Of a stretch of 64,000 nt of DNA, positions 41,891-53,151 are shown one piece after another. The first letter of the stretch is position 1, and each line of letters opens with the position of its first letter. The translations under genes and the position numbers were made by a program. Below the pieces are notes generated by a model. The model was given only the letters and a program-made list of their open reading frames with translations, was not told the origin of the DNA and ran no database searches. Source of the DNA: Trichomonas vaginalis G3 (taxonomy: Eukaryota > Parabasalia > Trichomonadida > Trichomonadidae); assembly GCF_026262505.1 (NCBI RefSeq), contig NC_067205.1, forward strand, positions 15,934,001-15,998,000, read 5' to 3'.

Positions 41891-43254
41891 GGAGTTTTAG
41901 AAAATCCACAGTAGGTGTTAATCTGAATAAACCAGAATTTCGAATATGAGACTTTTTAGGAATTGGTATAACCGAGTTTATCAATATTGCCGATATATGG
42001 TCGAAAAGTGACAATAAAGGAATAATTGAATGAGAATATTGTTTGCTAGTAAATTCGAAATTGGAATGTGGAATTTGGAATTAGAATATAATAAAATCAC
42101 ACATATTTTTCTTAATAATAAGAATGAATATTTACTCGCGAATATGACAAAAAATGACATTAAATTCTAGATATGTACTACATGGTTATATTACTATGAT
42201 GATTTATATAAGGTATATATAAGAATGCATAATAAAAAAACATACTTTTATATAACATATACATATAACACATATAGTAAAGCATATACGTTCATATAAA
42301 ATCACACTTTTAGTGAGCACAGCTTGAAGAAAATGTGAAAAAATATATTTTTCGTTCGGAAAAGTGACAATGATGATTTTTTATTTTCACGTCATTCTAA
42401 AAAGATAAATTAATGAGATTGCATTGTAATGATACATACTTGAGTTGCAATGTGTCTATTAGGAATTTTTGGTGAAAATAAATTGAATAGTTTGAGTTTA
42501 TGATTTTGACTTCGCTAAAAAATTGACTCAAAATACGCAAAAAATCAAATATTTTGAAGTTAAATATCGAATAATATTATGCATGAGGAGCTATTAAATA
42601 ATGTTGTGTATGAGAATGTTGCACTTAGATTAATGGAAATAGAGTTATAATTCAATAATTATGATGCTCGACGAAAATAATAATTCTCGGACATACGATT
42701 ATTTTTGATTCAAATGCTGTTCGGCATTAAAAGCAAAAATAATCATATATATGAGAATTACACTTTTCCGACATTTTTGGGTCGCTTCACGCCCCTGACA
42801 AAACGTCGGAAAGTGTAAATTTTGTCACTTTTCTATGCCAAAATTATAATAAAAAAAATCGTTCTGATTTTTCTGAGTGACTTCTACAACTTTATATCTT
42901 TTATTTATATATATCAGCAATATATCTTACATATCTAACTTCAACAATATTTTCTATCATCTTAATTCCTATTCCAGAAGCATCAATTTAATTCTGATGA
43001 CAAATCTATCTTTCAATTCTTAATTATGACAAGAATTTTTGATTCGGATAAAGCAAACACTATACATATTTCCAAATTCAAACCGATTCCTGATTCATAG
43101 TTAATTCTTCTATTGTCACTTTTCGACCCTATATCGGCAATATTGATAAACTCGGTTATACCAATTCCAAAAAAAGTCCCATATTCGAAATTTTGGTTTA
43201 TTCAGATTAACATCTATACTGGAAATATTTAAAATTTTGATTTTCTAAAACTCC
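41891..43254. mobile_element. 1.36-kb palindromic element with about 130-bp inverted arms
   Basis: Left arm 41891-42016 (GGAGTTTTAGAAAATC ... GTCGAAAAGTGACAATA) and right arm 43111-43254 are inverted copies, roughly 85% alike by eye, with a small length difference. The interior is about 1.1 kb of AT-rich DNA without a gene, but holds two consecutive hairpins (42682-42818). This organisation suits a non-autonomous inverted-repeat element or a foldback element. No target duplication was confirmed. Confidence 0.55.
42682..42818. repeat. Two consecutive hairpins inside the palindromic element
   Basis: The first hairpin, 42682-42758, has arms ATTCTC...GATTATTTTTG and CAAAAATAATC...GAGAAT (about 25 bp, five mismatches). 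The second, 42758-42818, has arms TTACACTTTTCCGAC and GTCGGAAAGTGTAA (one bulged T). They share a base at the junction, like the back-to-back hairpins of 19345-20365. Confidence 0.75.
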
Positions 43255-43818
43255 ATTCTGAAAAAGCATACATGGACGAGTTTCATATTTATTTATTACT
43301 ACAAATGTTTTAAAGCCCTATTGATATTGTTTGTGTACTCATTTGTTTATAAAAAAATTTAATTCACTCGTTGAAAAAAAAATATTAATTTCATTGCTTT
43401 TATTATTTGTGATTTGATATAAATGAGTTGCATCACTTTTCCTATAATCAAATTAATTTTTATTTCATTCAAATTTAATTCACAAAACCCTCATCTAGTC
43501 TTAATATGTATTAAACATAAAGAAATTAAATAATATACATGAAAATTTTCATAACAAAAGTTTTTTCCTTTCGCAAATACATCATTGATATGATGGTATA
43601 ATATTAGATAATTATTATTTCCGTCAGGAATGTATATTTAAAATTGAATGCAAACCGATTTTTTTTTGTAATATGTTTGTTTTATCTCACAATTTGTTTC
43701 CCTTTAGAATTGTAAAGTTATATTTCAGAAGTTTAATATATTAAAAGATAGAAATATCGATTTTATAGTCGTTGAATGATTAATTATATTATATTTATGC
43801 CATATTACAAAATTTTTA
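43255..43818. other. Intergenic, AT-rich, nothing supported
   Basis: No gene, tandem repeat or clear palindrome seen in about 560 bases upstream of the broken gene at 43819. Confidence 0.5.
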
Positions 43819-45734
43819 ATGTCGAACGAACCAATACCAATTACAACAATTGAAGATTACGAGGTTTATTTACCAGATCTAGTGAATTATGCTAACACCA
43901 TTCTAACATTTATTCAATCTCCTGATCCTGAATATCCAAAAGATGATCTAATCTCACAAATAGTAAATATCCGTGAACAATATAACAGAGGAAACAAAAT
44001 AATTGGTGACTTGACAAGTTAAAAGCTCACAAATATGAAGTATTAATTGAAAATCATAAAAAATTAGGTCCAGTATTTGATAAATTAAAACAATATTCTT
44101 CTGAAGATACCCCAAAAGATGTTAGATTAGTTCAAAATTCGCCAGCCAAACAATTTACGCATATTGAAGAAATTCGAAAAATGAATTTATCTCTGAATGA
44201 CTTGATACTTAGATCAATTGAAGTAATACAACCAAATGGTGTATTAAAATCAAAATTGGAAGATTTTCAAAAAGGAATGAAACAACCTCCTACGAATGCA
44301 GATTCATACAATAGTAAAATGACACAATTTATTAAACAATTTTACTCCTTATTTATGGGTAACAACTTACGGTATTAGACGAAGAACTTAACCTATATTT
44401 GTGAGTGTCCTCAACTATTAATTTCCAGAGCAAATAATGATGATATCAGAAATGATGTTTCTGTCATATAAGAGCATCAGTAGATTTTGTATATGAAGGA
44501 AAAAGATAATGATAAGTTTGGAATAAGCCCGGCTCAATTATCATCAAAATCATTAAAAACATAATTGGAATTCAAGAAAATTTTTGGAAGATCAAGCAAT
44601 TGAGCAAATACCTCCTTTTGAGAAACATCTGCGCGAAGGATCTCATCAATTAATACCAATAATCTTGAAATTTTATTCAAAGATAACTACAAGGCAATAG
44701 CTTCAAGCAAAAAAGAATGGTGATGCATTTGGAATTGTTCTTTCATTATTAAATGAATGTGAAAACTTAACTGAACAATATTTTATTAAAGGATATGAAA
44801 CAATATCCAATTAAGAAACAAAAAGAAAACTCAACAGAAATCAAAAAAAGAAGAAGCAATCAAAACTACTACTTTTCTTGATTCATATTCTCTTCCTTAT
44901 CTGGCGAACCTTTTTGCTTATAAAATTCTTGAACACTTTGGAATAGGCCCATTTTCACATTTTATTATCAATCTCTTTTATTTCTCGCGGATTTTATATC
45001 GCCACTGAAGCTTAAGCAAAGATAATAACAGCTTTATAATGTTTTCGAATTTAAAAAAATACAATTCAATTTTTGAACAATCAAAAGACAAGCAAAATTT
45101 ATATCAAAAGATTACAAAAGTTGATATTATTATACGTATCATGTTGCTATCCGATATGAACGATGTATAATATCGGATTTGTTGAAAAAATGGATGTCCG
45201 GAAATAAAATAATGATACTAATATTCAGAATTAGATCCTTACATTATTGATTTCGGTATTGGTTCAAAGAAAGAAAATTCGATGAAGATCTTAGGAGAAT
45301 TTTATGGATGGAATAAGTTCCCTCAGCAATTACACATCTTTTATTTTGTTGATTCTCTCCAAAATAAGACAGAAAAGGATAAATATTTGCTTACATTTAA
45401 TGCTCTCAAAGATATTCAGACATGCCTTGGTCTTATGTAGGATGTTCAGATGATACTGATGTAATCAAATTCAGAGAGTTATTGAATAATGAAGCACAAA
45501 AAATAGAAGCAATGTTTAACATCAGAAAATGAGCATCCAGTTATCAGGAACAGAAGCAATTGGGAATTAATTGGATTCACTGAAGAAAATTATCGCAAAG
45601 CATTGAATGAGCTTTACAAATACCGCGATGAAATCGCTCAAAACTATGAAATTATTAAGAATTTCATCACTGAAGGTATAATAGGTATCACAAAAAATAA
45701 GAGAAACATCAAGATTGTGTATCACACTCTTTGA
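43819..45734 (+). pseudogene. Broken member of an unrecognised gene family (family X), copy 1
   Basis: Begins at the ATG at 43819 (MSNEPIPITTIEDYEVYLPD). Protein-like segments follow in shifting frames to a stop at 45732-45734: 43819-44022, then 44035-44378 after one or more indels, then LEDQAIEQIPPFEKHLREG near 44587, LANLFAYKILEHFGIGPFS near 44903, FYIATEA near 44993, LDPYIIDFGIGSKKEN near 45232, and RNWELIGFTEENYRKALN near 45550. The matching landmarks occur in the same order in the minus-strand copy at 46429-48472, so this is one gene of about 640 codons with at least five breaks. I cannot name the family. It lies in the part of the scaffold where another gene also shows indels, so error is possible. 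Confidence 0.7.
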
Positions 45735-45886
45735 AATAAAAATACTTGCATTTAGTTTGATTGATATAAATAAAAGATTTATATTATTAATATATATTAA
45801 GAGTAAGTAAACCAGAAAAGTAAATTTTATAATTGGTTCTGGTTCCTGATAACTGGATGCTCATTTCTGAATTAGAAAATCATTAA

Positions 45887-46177
45887 TCAAACAACTGCAT
45901 CTTCAAAAAAGATATAATAATCTTCTGAAAAAGAATTCATGCAGAATAATTTGGATTTCCATTCAAAACATTTTTTACTATTTATTTCAATTTTATTCTT
46001 ATTAAATCTCTTGCTTGCATTGATATCTGATCCATTTGAAATAAAAAATTTCGACTGTTTCTTTGCTATTATTCCTGGCTGAATAATGAAGAGGGTCCAT
46101 CCATCTTTTGTGTTAGTATTGATATCTGCTCCATTTGAAATATCTGTTTGGATGATGTTGTTAAGCTGTTTAAACAA
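45887..46177 (-). pseudogene. Ankyrin-repeat gene fragment
   Basis: The minus-strand frame reads NGADINTNTKDGWTLFII and, 33 residues later, FFISNGSDINASKRFNKNK, the classic '(N)GADINxxxxxGxTxLxxA' ankyrin pattern as found in the large DUF3447/ankyrin families of trichomonads. There is no ATG at its left end, the second repeat has lost its TALH motif, and no further repeats follow, so it is a fragment wedged between the 3' ends of the two family-X genes. Confidence 0.65.
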
Positions 46178-46428
46178 CTATTATAAATCTTTAAAATGAA
46201 TTATCAATTCAAATATAGCTGTTGGCATACTTAACTAGATATTTGAGATTTTTTTTAATTTTTAGGACATAACCAATTATAAATTCAGCTATTTATACAA
46301 AAAATATTACTCTTTATAATTTTTCATGCAGTGCCAACCAATTAGATGATTAGATTGAGATAAAGAGTAGAATAGTAAATTATTTGGAGAAATCTAAAAA
46401 AATATACAGAATACAGAATTTTGATGAA

Positions 46429-48472
46429 TTACATTTTTACAAAGTTTTGATATAAATTAAGTATTTGTTTTCTTGAGTTTCCATCTTCATCATAATACTC
46501 ATGATATTTGTCAAGGATATAGTTTTTAAGGATGTGATAGTAATAAAATTACATCTTTGCAGTAATCATCAAGATCTTCTAATGAATCCTCGACATATTT
46601 GCGATACTTTCCTTCTTTCTTTTGATCTTCTTCACAAATTTTGAACTTGTATCCAATAAGCTCTGCATTAGTTCTATACCAAGAACAGGCAAATCATCTC
46701 TCCGTTGAAAAGCAATGTTTTGATTTCTGAAAATTTCTGTTTCAACAACTCCTTGAGTTGTATTTCATCAACATCTTGAGAATCATGTGGATTTTCGATT
46801 GGAATCAACTTTCCTAATATCTCTTGAATTGTTTTTATTGCTTTTGAACCCATATAGAACTTCTCTTCGTGTGTCTGAACTGGATCAACTTTGGTATTAT
46901 GCATGTTCCTTATATTCACATGATTATCTCCATCTCAAACTGTCTTCCAAGATACTCTCTTTGCCATTCTTTCATTCTATAAACTTAAAATCGATAATTT
47001 GTGGATTTAAAATAGAACATTATTGACAAAATCTACCAAACGATATTTGTCAGATCCCATCAACAAAAGTCCCACATTATGCTTATGTAAATCTGCTAAA
47101 CATAATATTCTTTCAATAACATCAAGTGTCGTAAGATTTTCTTTAATATGGCCATATTGATTTGGAAAAAGTAGAAGTTGATTCTTCATGAACCAATCCA
47201 AATCTGCACGAGTTTTAGTACTTCCAAGTTCGATAAATGTTTGGTTCCATATGTTAAATCTCGTGTAGCAATATAAAATCCGCATGAGATGTATGTGATT
47301 TATGATGATTCTACATGTGGACCAACACCAAGACTTTCGAGGATTTTGTATACAAAAGGATCTCTTAAGTTCGGATGACGATAGTGGAAAGGAGGAAAAG
47401 GATCATTCATCACAATCAGATATCATCTCTGATGACCAAATATCTTTTGATCCTGACGATGATTCTTGATTGGATAACCAGAGAAAGCTTTGATGAAATA
47501 TCTTAGACTGTTTCTTCTCCTTTCTTCAATGATAATATCTCTCCAAATTCGACGCCGTTCACTTTTGGTTCGACAGTCGCTTTGTAGTTATCACAGAATT
47601 CGATCTCGAGATTCTCGAAGTCATACGATTTCACTCCTGTGCGGAGATGCTCTGCGAATTCTGGAATCTGTTCGATTGCTTGATCCTGTAAAAGCTTCCG
47701 TGAACCCACAAATATGTTTAGCTTTCCGAGTCAAGAATTCTTGATGACTCCATATCGATCTTCGATTTGTTCACTAAAACTAAGTCCATGATGTCCTTAA
47801 TACGGAGAGACAATCTTTTCCTCATTTCATTCTGGCATCGTTCTTGAAATGAGGAACTCAGATTTGCTTGCGAAGAGTTCAGATGATTCGACTTTGAATA
47901 ATAGATTTCCAACTAACTTTCCGAAAAAATGTTTGAACGATATAATCCATAAAATCTAGTATTACCTTCGCAGGACATGGTGCCATTTCGCCCTGATATG
48001 TTTCCATGAACTTTGGGTATACTACTTTATCAAAAAAAGCATTGACATCTTCATTGCTTTTGAGACATGATCTTATTTTATCCATAAGCTTGAAGGATGA
48101 CATCTCGAATTTGTTGATGAATTTCTGAACTTTATAAATATTTATTTGTTCTGCGTTCGAATTGTTAGACTGCAATGATTCTAGTATATCTTTCAACTCA
48201 TTAAGTTGATACAATCCTTCTGATGTTAATCGCGTGTTATTGTATTTTTTGAAATATAAATCGCAAAATTTATATTTTTTCTCTGATATCTGTTAGAAGT
48301 CTTTCATCATCACTCTTAATTTATACTTTGCGTTTGCATGTCGTTTTCATTTACTAGAACAATTTTTCTTTGAAGTTCCTTAGAACTTTCTAACAATTCT
48401 GGCAATTGATCAATTATAGTTTGAACTTATCACAAGGGTAAAATCTTAGAGTTCGAACAAGGTGATTCCATA
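46429..48472 (-). pseudogene. Broken member of the same unrecognised family (family X), copy 2
   Basis: Read from a possible ATG at 48470-48472 to a stop at 46429-46431. Segments in order: LYQLNELKDILESLQS (48214), QERCQNEMRKRLSLRIKDIM, KLLQDQAIEQIPEFAEHLRTG (about 47690), RDPFVYKILESLGVGPHVE (about 47345), a 92-codon stretch with LADLHKHNVGLLLMGSDKYR then VDF (47285-47007), NPQIIDFKF, and a Lys/Glu-rich tail. The order matches copy 1 (for example DQAIEQIP..F..HLR.G and YKILE..G.GP). The 'ADLHKHNVG...KYRLVDF' stretch has the spacing of a kinase-type catalytic loop and metal-binding Asp, which hints at an atypical kinase-like fold, but this is speculative. Several frameshifts and stops break it. 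The tandem hairpin array begins 110 bases upstream of the ATG. Confidence 0.7.
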
Positions 48473-48581
48473 ATAACAAAACTGAGTTACAAAATTTTAA
48501 TTCATATTCTAAACGAATTAAATTTTTTTTTAACTTCGAAAAGATTGTATGAAAGTGTCTTTGATTTGTAAGATACATTTA

Positions 48582-49126
48582 GACCGAACAGAGTGCACAA
48601 ATACACTCTTGTCGGTCAAAACTTCCGCCATTCAAGTTATGAATGCGGAAGATTGTCTCATTCTGGGAGACATGCAGTGACAATGTCTCCCGGAATGAGA
48701 CATGCAGACCGACAAGAGTGCATAATATACTCTTGTCGGTTCAAACTTTTGCAATCACATTTCTGATTGCAACAAATTGTCTCATTCTGGGAGACATGCA
48801 GTGCAATGTTCCAGGAATGAGACATGCAGACCGACAAGAGTGTATTGTGCACTCTTGTCGGTCAAAGTTTTGCAACCACATTCTGATTGCAGAAGATTGT
48901 CTCATTCTGGGAGACATGCAGTGACAATGTCTCCCGGAATGGAGACATTGCAGACCGACAAGAGTGCACAATAACACTCTTGTCGGTCAACTTCCGCATT
49001 CAAGTTATATGAATGCGGAAGATTGTCTCATTCTGGAGAGACATGCAGTGACAATGTCTCCCGGGAATAGAGACATGCAGACCGACAAGAGTGCACAATA
49101 CACTCTTGTCAGTCAAAACTTCTAAT
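48582..49126. repeat. Tandem array of a three-hairpin module (about 4.3 units)
   Basis: Units start at 48582, 48707, 48829, 48953 and 49080 (periods 125, 122, 124, 127). Each unit contains H1, GACCGACAAGAGTGCA paired with its complement CACTCTTGTCGGTC; H2, CTTCCGCATTCAA paired with TTATGAATGCGGAAG (in two units changed to a GCAATCA/TGATTGC stem); and H3, TCTCATTCTGGGAGACAT paired with ATGTCTCCCGGAATGAGA. In the variant H2 units both arms differ from the standard H2 yet still pair, which is compensatory change. Almost every base lies in a stem. GC content is far above the flanks. Confidence 0.92.
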
Positions 49127-50646
49127 ACAAAATTTGATTCCCTTATTATCTTCTTAACAAAACTTAAGATTTCAATAATACATCATGAAAACATTCATTT
49201 AACTACATTCACACTGTTATTCCTTTCTATAAATTAACTCATTTAATAGAATCTTGTTTTTATATCTTATTTTATTTTCTTCATAATACTTCTAATTCCT
49301 CTATTTCCTCTTCCAATAAAATTTAATTTTGTAATGCTATCATATACACTTAATGTTTTCAAATTTTCAGATTTTAAATTTAATCTTTATTTTCATCATC
49401 ATTTATAATCTTGTTTCCTATAAAAGTTTATAATAAATTATCGTCAAGATTCTAATATTTATGATTCTTATACTACTCAATTCAATATAATTATGTTAGT
49501 CACTCATATTCAGGAGAATAATTTAAAAATCTATAGCTCATATTTTGATAGTTATATATTTAGATATTTATTATATTGCAATTCCGGTTTCAACACGATC
49601 AAATGCCAAACCAAGACAAATATATTATGAATTTTCAAAATATCGATTACATTAGAATCTATATCTAATTTTATCAATAACACAGTAGGGAATGTTCAAT
49701 ACATCTTTGAGCAACGTGAAATAGCACAATTTTATATAGGATTATTTGCTTGAATTATATAAAATATAAGCCAAATCGAATCTGCTGTATAGTACTTTAG
49801 TTTATCATTGAATGTTAAATGTGTTCAGATAAATAATTTGAGTCAGATATCGCATTTTCTAATTCAAAATTTATCTCATGAAGTTAGAATTTATTTGATC
49901 ATACAACATCATATTAGTCAAACTAGAGTTCAATGGCGATTCTAAAATGGAACAAATGCTTGTTTTATCAAAATGTTAAAATATTAATCTAAAAAACTTA
50001 ATATCTAACCAAACACATTCTAAGTTTTTTCTAGAATTAACATAAGTACATTGTATAAGTATAGATTCTAAAATTTCAGAGAATTTTTATTTTAAGTGTC
50101 TACTGTAAGCCAAATAAGGCCTATCTCGTCCCAAAAATATTGCTCAAGATGGCGTTTTTACTAAGGCCCAAACTTAAAAAAACACAAAAAAATTAACTTT
50201 ACTCTTTTAGAATCCTATCAGATGTGCAACAATTTGATGCAGTATCGCAATTCGAATCCGATTTTTTATGTAGATGTACCTCTAACATTCTTGAAAAAAA
50301 TGCAAAATGTATATTATATCAATGCTTTTTCATTTCTGTATCATACACGAAACAAAATCATTCATTATACTAAATTTTATCAAAGTTTTGAATAATGAAA
50401 AAATATATCTAAATTTTACATTGAGTCGGCTATTGATATGGTCCAATATTAAATCGTTTAAAAATGGGCATTGGCCAGAATAATACCCACTAAAATACAC
50501 ATTTTTTTTAAATTTTATCAATATTTGTTTTTGGTATATCTTTATATAATGATAAAAAATGCTTTATCTTTCATAAGTTTCAACGTACATAATTTATGCT
50601 GAACACAAACAAAATAACACGAAAAATTTTTGGCCAACATATCTCT
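49127..50646. other. Intergenic, AT-rich, to the assembly gap
   Basis: About 1.5 kb with no supported gene, RNA or tandem repeat. Short open frames only. It ends at the N run. Confidence 0.55.
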
Positions 50647-50671
50647 NNNNNNNNNNNNNNNNNNNNNNNNN
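50647..50671. other. Assembly gap (25 N)
   Basis: Twenty-five Ns. The sequence to the right starts inside the 23-bp satellite and then repeats block A, so two contigs were joined here by scaffolding. The real distance and order across the gap are unknown. Confidence 0.99.
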
Positions 50672-51077
50672 ATGTCTAGGTAAGGATTGAGTTGTTGTCT
50701 GAGGTAAGGATGACTTTTTGTCTGAGGTAAGGATGAGTTGTTTGTCTGAGGTAAGGATGAGTTGTTTGTCTGAGGTAAGGATGAGTCAATGACTGAGGTA
50801 AGGATGAGTTGTTGTCTGAGTAAGATAAGTCAATGATGAGGTAAGGATGACTTTTTGTCTGAGGTAAGGATGACTTTTTGTCTGAGGAAGGATGAGTTGT
50901 TGTCTGAGGTAAGGATGAGTTGTTGTCTGAGGTAAGGATGAGTCAATGACTGAGGTAAGGATGAGTTGTTGTCTGAGGTAAGGATGAGTCAATGACTGAG
51001 GTAAGGATGAGTTGTTGTCTGAGGTAAAGATGACTTGTTGTCTCAGCTAAGGATGAGTTGTTGTATGAGGTAAGGAT
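50672..51077 (-). repeat. 23-bp minisatellite, right edge, second occurrence
   Basis: Matches the last 17 or so units of the array ending at 31152 unit for unit, including the degenerate edge units, but with single-base gains (TTGTTTGTCT) and losses (GAGTAAGATAAG). This unit-for-unit identity of a fast-evolving array means the two are the same locus or a very recent copy. Confidence 0.95.
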
Positions 51078-52000
51078 GATTTATTCTCTTCACTACCTAT
51101 TACTGACGGGTCCATGGTAGTATTCATTTTATTTTTATCGTTTTATTTTCCTTCAATTTCAACTCTAAGCATCAACTATCACACAATAGTTCCTCTACCT
51201 TACACCCAACCAATCCCATATTGAATCTTAACTTTTCCTCCTGATATTGATAAAATAAATTTCAATTGTTCGTTTCCAGATCTTGTTAAAGAAAAAAAAA
51301 TTCACCCCTCTTAGATACAAAGAGAACTACTCTATCTAAATTTTTCAAAAAAAAATACATTTTCTTATTTTACATATTAAAAGTACCAATTTTTATTTCA
51401 AAAATTGAAATTTATGATTTTTTTGGAAAACTTTTCGATTTTCTGACACGCGTAGATGCTTTTTTATTTATAACACTATGCCTAAAATTAACTTTTCAAA
51501 CTAAAAAAATCCTAATTAGATAATTTTTCAAATATTTAATCAGTTAAATTGAATATTATTAAACTATGTTATTATTTAAATAATTTCCATCTTTTGTAAT
51601 GCATCAGCACATTACCTGAAAACTTTTTAATCATTCTAGAACAAACCAACATCGTATAATCCCATCATAGCTAATCATCCATTACAATTCTGCCTATTCA
51701 AGAGCTCGTGGTGAATTTCCTAAGTCTTTTCCCATTCAAAATAAAGATATTCAACAAATTTCTTCCAAAAGAACTTCGTAAACTAACTAACAAGAATAAC
51801 ATCTTCCATTATTTTCAACATAAATACATTTTCAAAGAATAAAATGTTCTTTAATGATTTTTTATTTGGTGAGAAATCTTGCAACATTATTCTTTCATAC
51901 TCAACTTCAATACAACAACTAACATATGATAGTTGGAAAAAATCACATAATAGAGCAGGTAAGTATTGTGAAGCTGAACTTTTATTATTCTGTGTGATAT

Positions 52001-52215
52001 GACCAAGCGAGGGACTCAGACTGCTGTATCTGTGGAGCAACATGACCAAGCGAGGGACTCAGACTGCTGTATCTGTGGAGCAACATGACCAAGCGAGGGA
52101 CTCAGACTGCTGTATCTGTGGAGCAACATGACCAAGCGAGGGACTCAGACTGCTGTATCTGTGGAGCAACATGACCAAGCGAGGGACTCAGACTGCTGTA
52201 TCTGTGGAGCAACAT
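52001..52215. repeat. 43-bp tandem repeat, five copies, second occurrence
   Basis: The same unit, copy number and total length (215 bp) as at 32074-32288. Confidence 0.95.
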
Positions 52216-52373
52216 GACAAGGTGATTCAGTTTGCATTGATTGATAGTTCAATATCAGACCAATACTTCTCTTCCATGTTGCGGGCATGGCGAGGCATTT
52301 TCAAGATTGGTACCGAAATTGGCTACTATCCCTAAATGCAACAATCATAAATGACACTTTTATCATAAAACGT

Positions 52374-52768
52374 GTTTAATTCAAATTTGGCGGGCTTTTT
52401 GGTCGTAGATTAATTTAACTAATATGAATTTGGATTGTGCTTTCCTTATTGATGTAATGATATTTTCACTTAAAAAAATGAAATATACACAAGAAAAAAT
52501 TATTCAAAAATTATCATTGCATTTTATTTGAAGAAATTTTGAAAACACATCATACACATACTATAAATGAATATTATCATCTTAATTTTAATAAATTTCA
52601 TTTACTTGGAAAGATGCAAGATCATCTTGTACTTACTCTTCGATTATTCCATGTAACTTCGCAGGTAATAATGGCGCACTTACCTCTATTTTGGATTTTT
52701 ATAGTTTCCCTCAAAACACATTCTATGGACTTACGCTCGTATCGCGTTAAAAAATGTCGTTAAAATTG
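52374..52768. repeat. Third copy of the 396-bp TIR sequence
   Basis: Same orientation as the right TIR at 32447-32842, with a few single-base indels (for example a lost T near 52645). Its left partner, if any, would lie across the gap. Confidence 0.9.
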
Positions 52769-53151
52769 CCCACACGCCTTTTTTAAATTATGGAAAATTA
52801 GACATTTGGAATTGAAAACAAGTATCAATATCTGATGTCAATTCAATATTCTTTTGGATCATTTTGTATGATCAAATTATTTTGAAATCCTAACATATTA
52901 GGAATTTGAATGAATAATCCTGTGCAATAGCACCCTTCTATTATTCACTAGATGTATGTACCATTGCCATCTTTTGAATCGAAACAGGTATGAACAAGAT
53001 CTAAAATTACAGCGGAATCAGATTTTTGACATGACAAATTATTGTGGGTGAAAGCAAAAAGTTTTAAATTCATAATTAATGAAATATATGCAATAAATCC
53101 GAATGATAAAACTATAATTTCAAGATCTGAAACTTGATAAATCAATTTTTC

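Noticed and set aside
48643-48977. Four overlapping open frames (RQECIMHSCRS-like) in the hairpin array
   Set aside because: They arise because the GC-rich palindromic module has few stops on either strand. The peptides are translations of the stems and show no protein-like signature.
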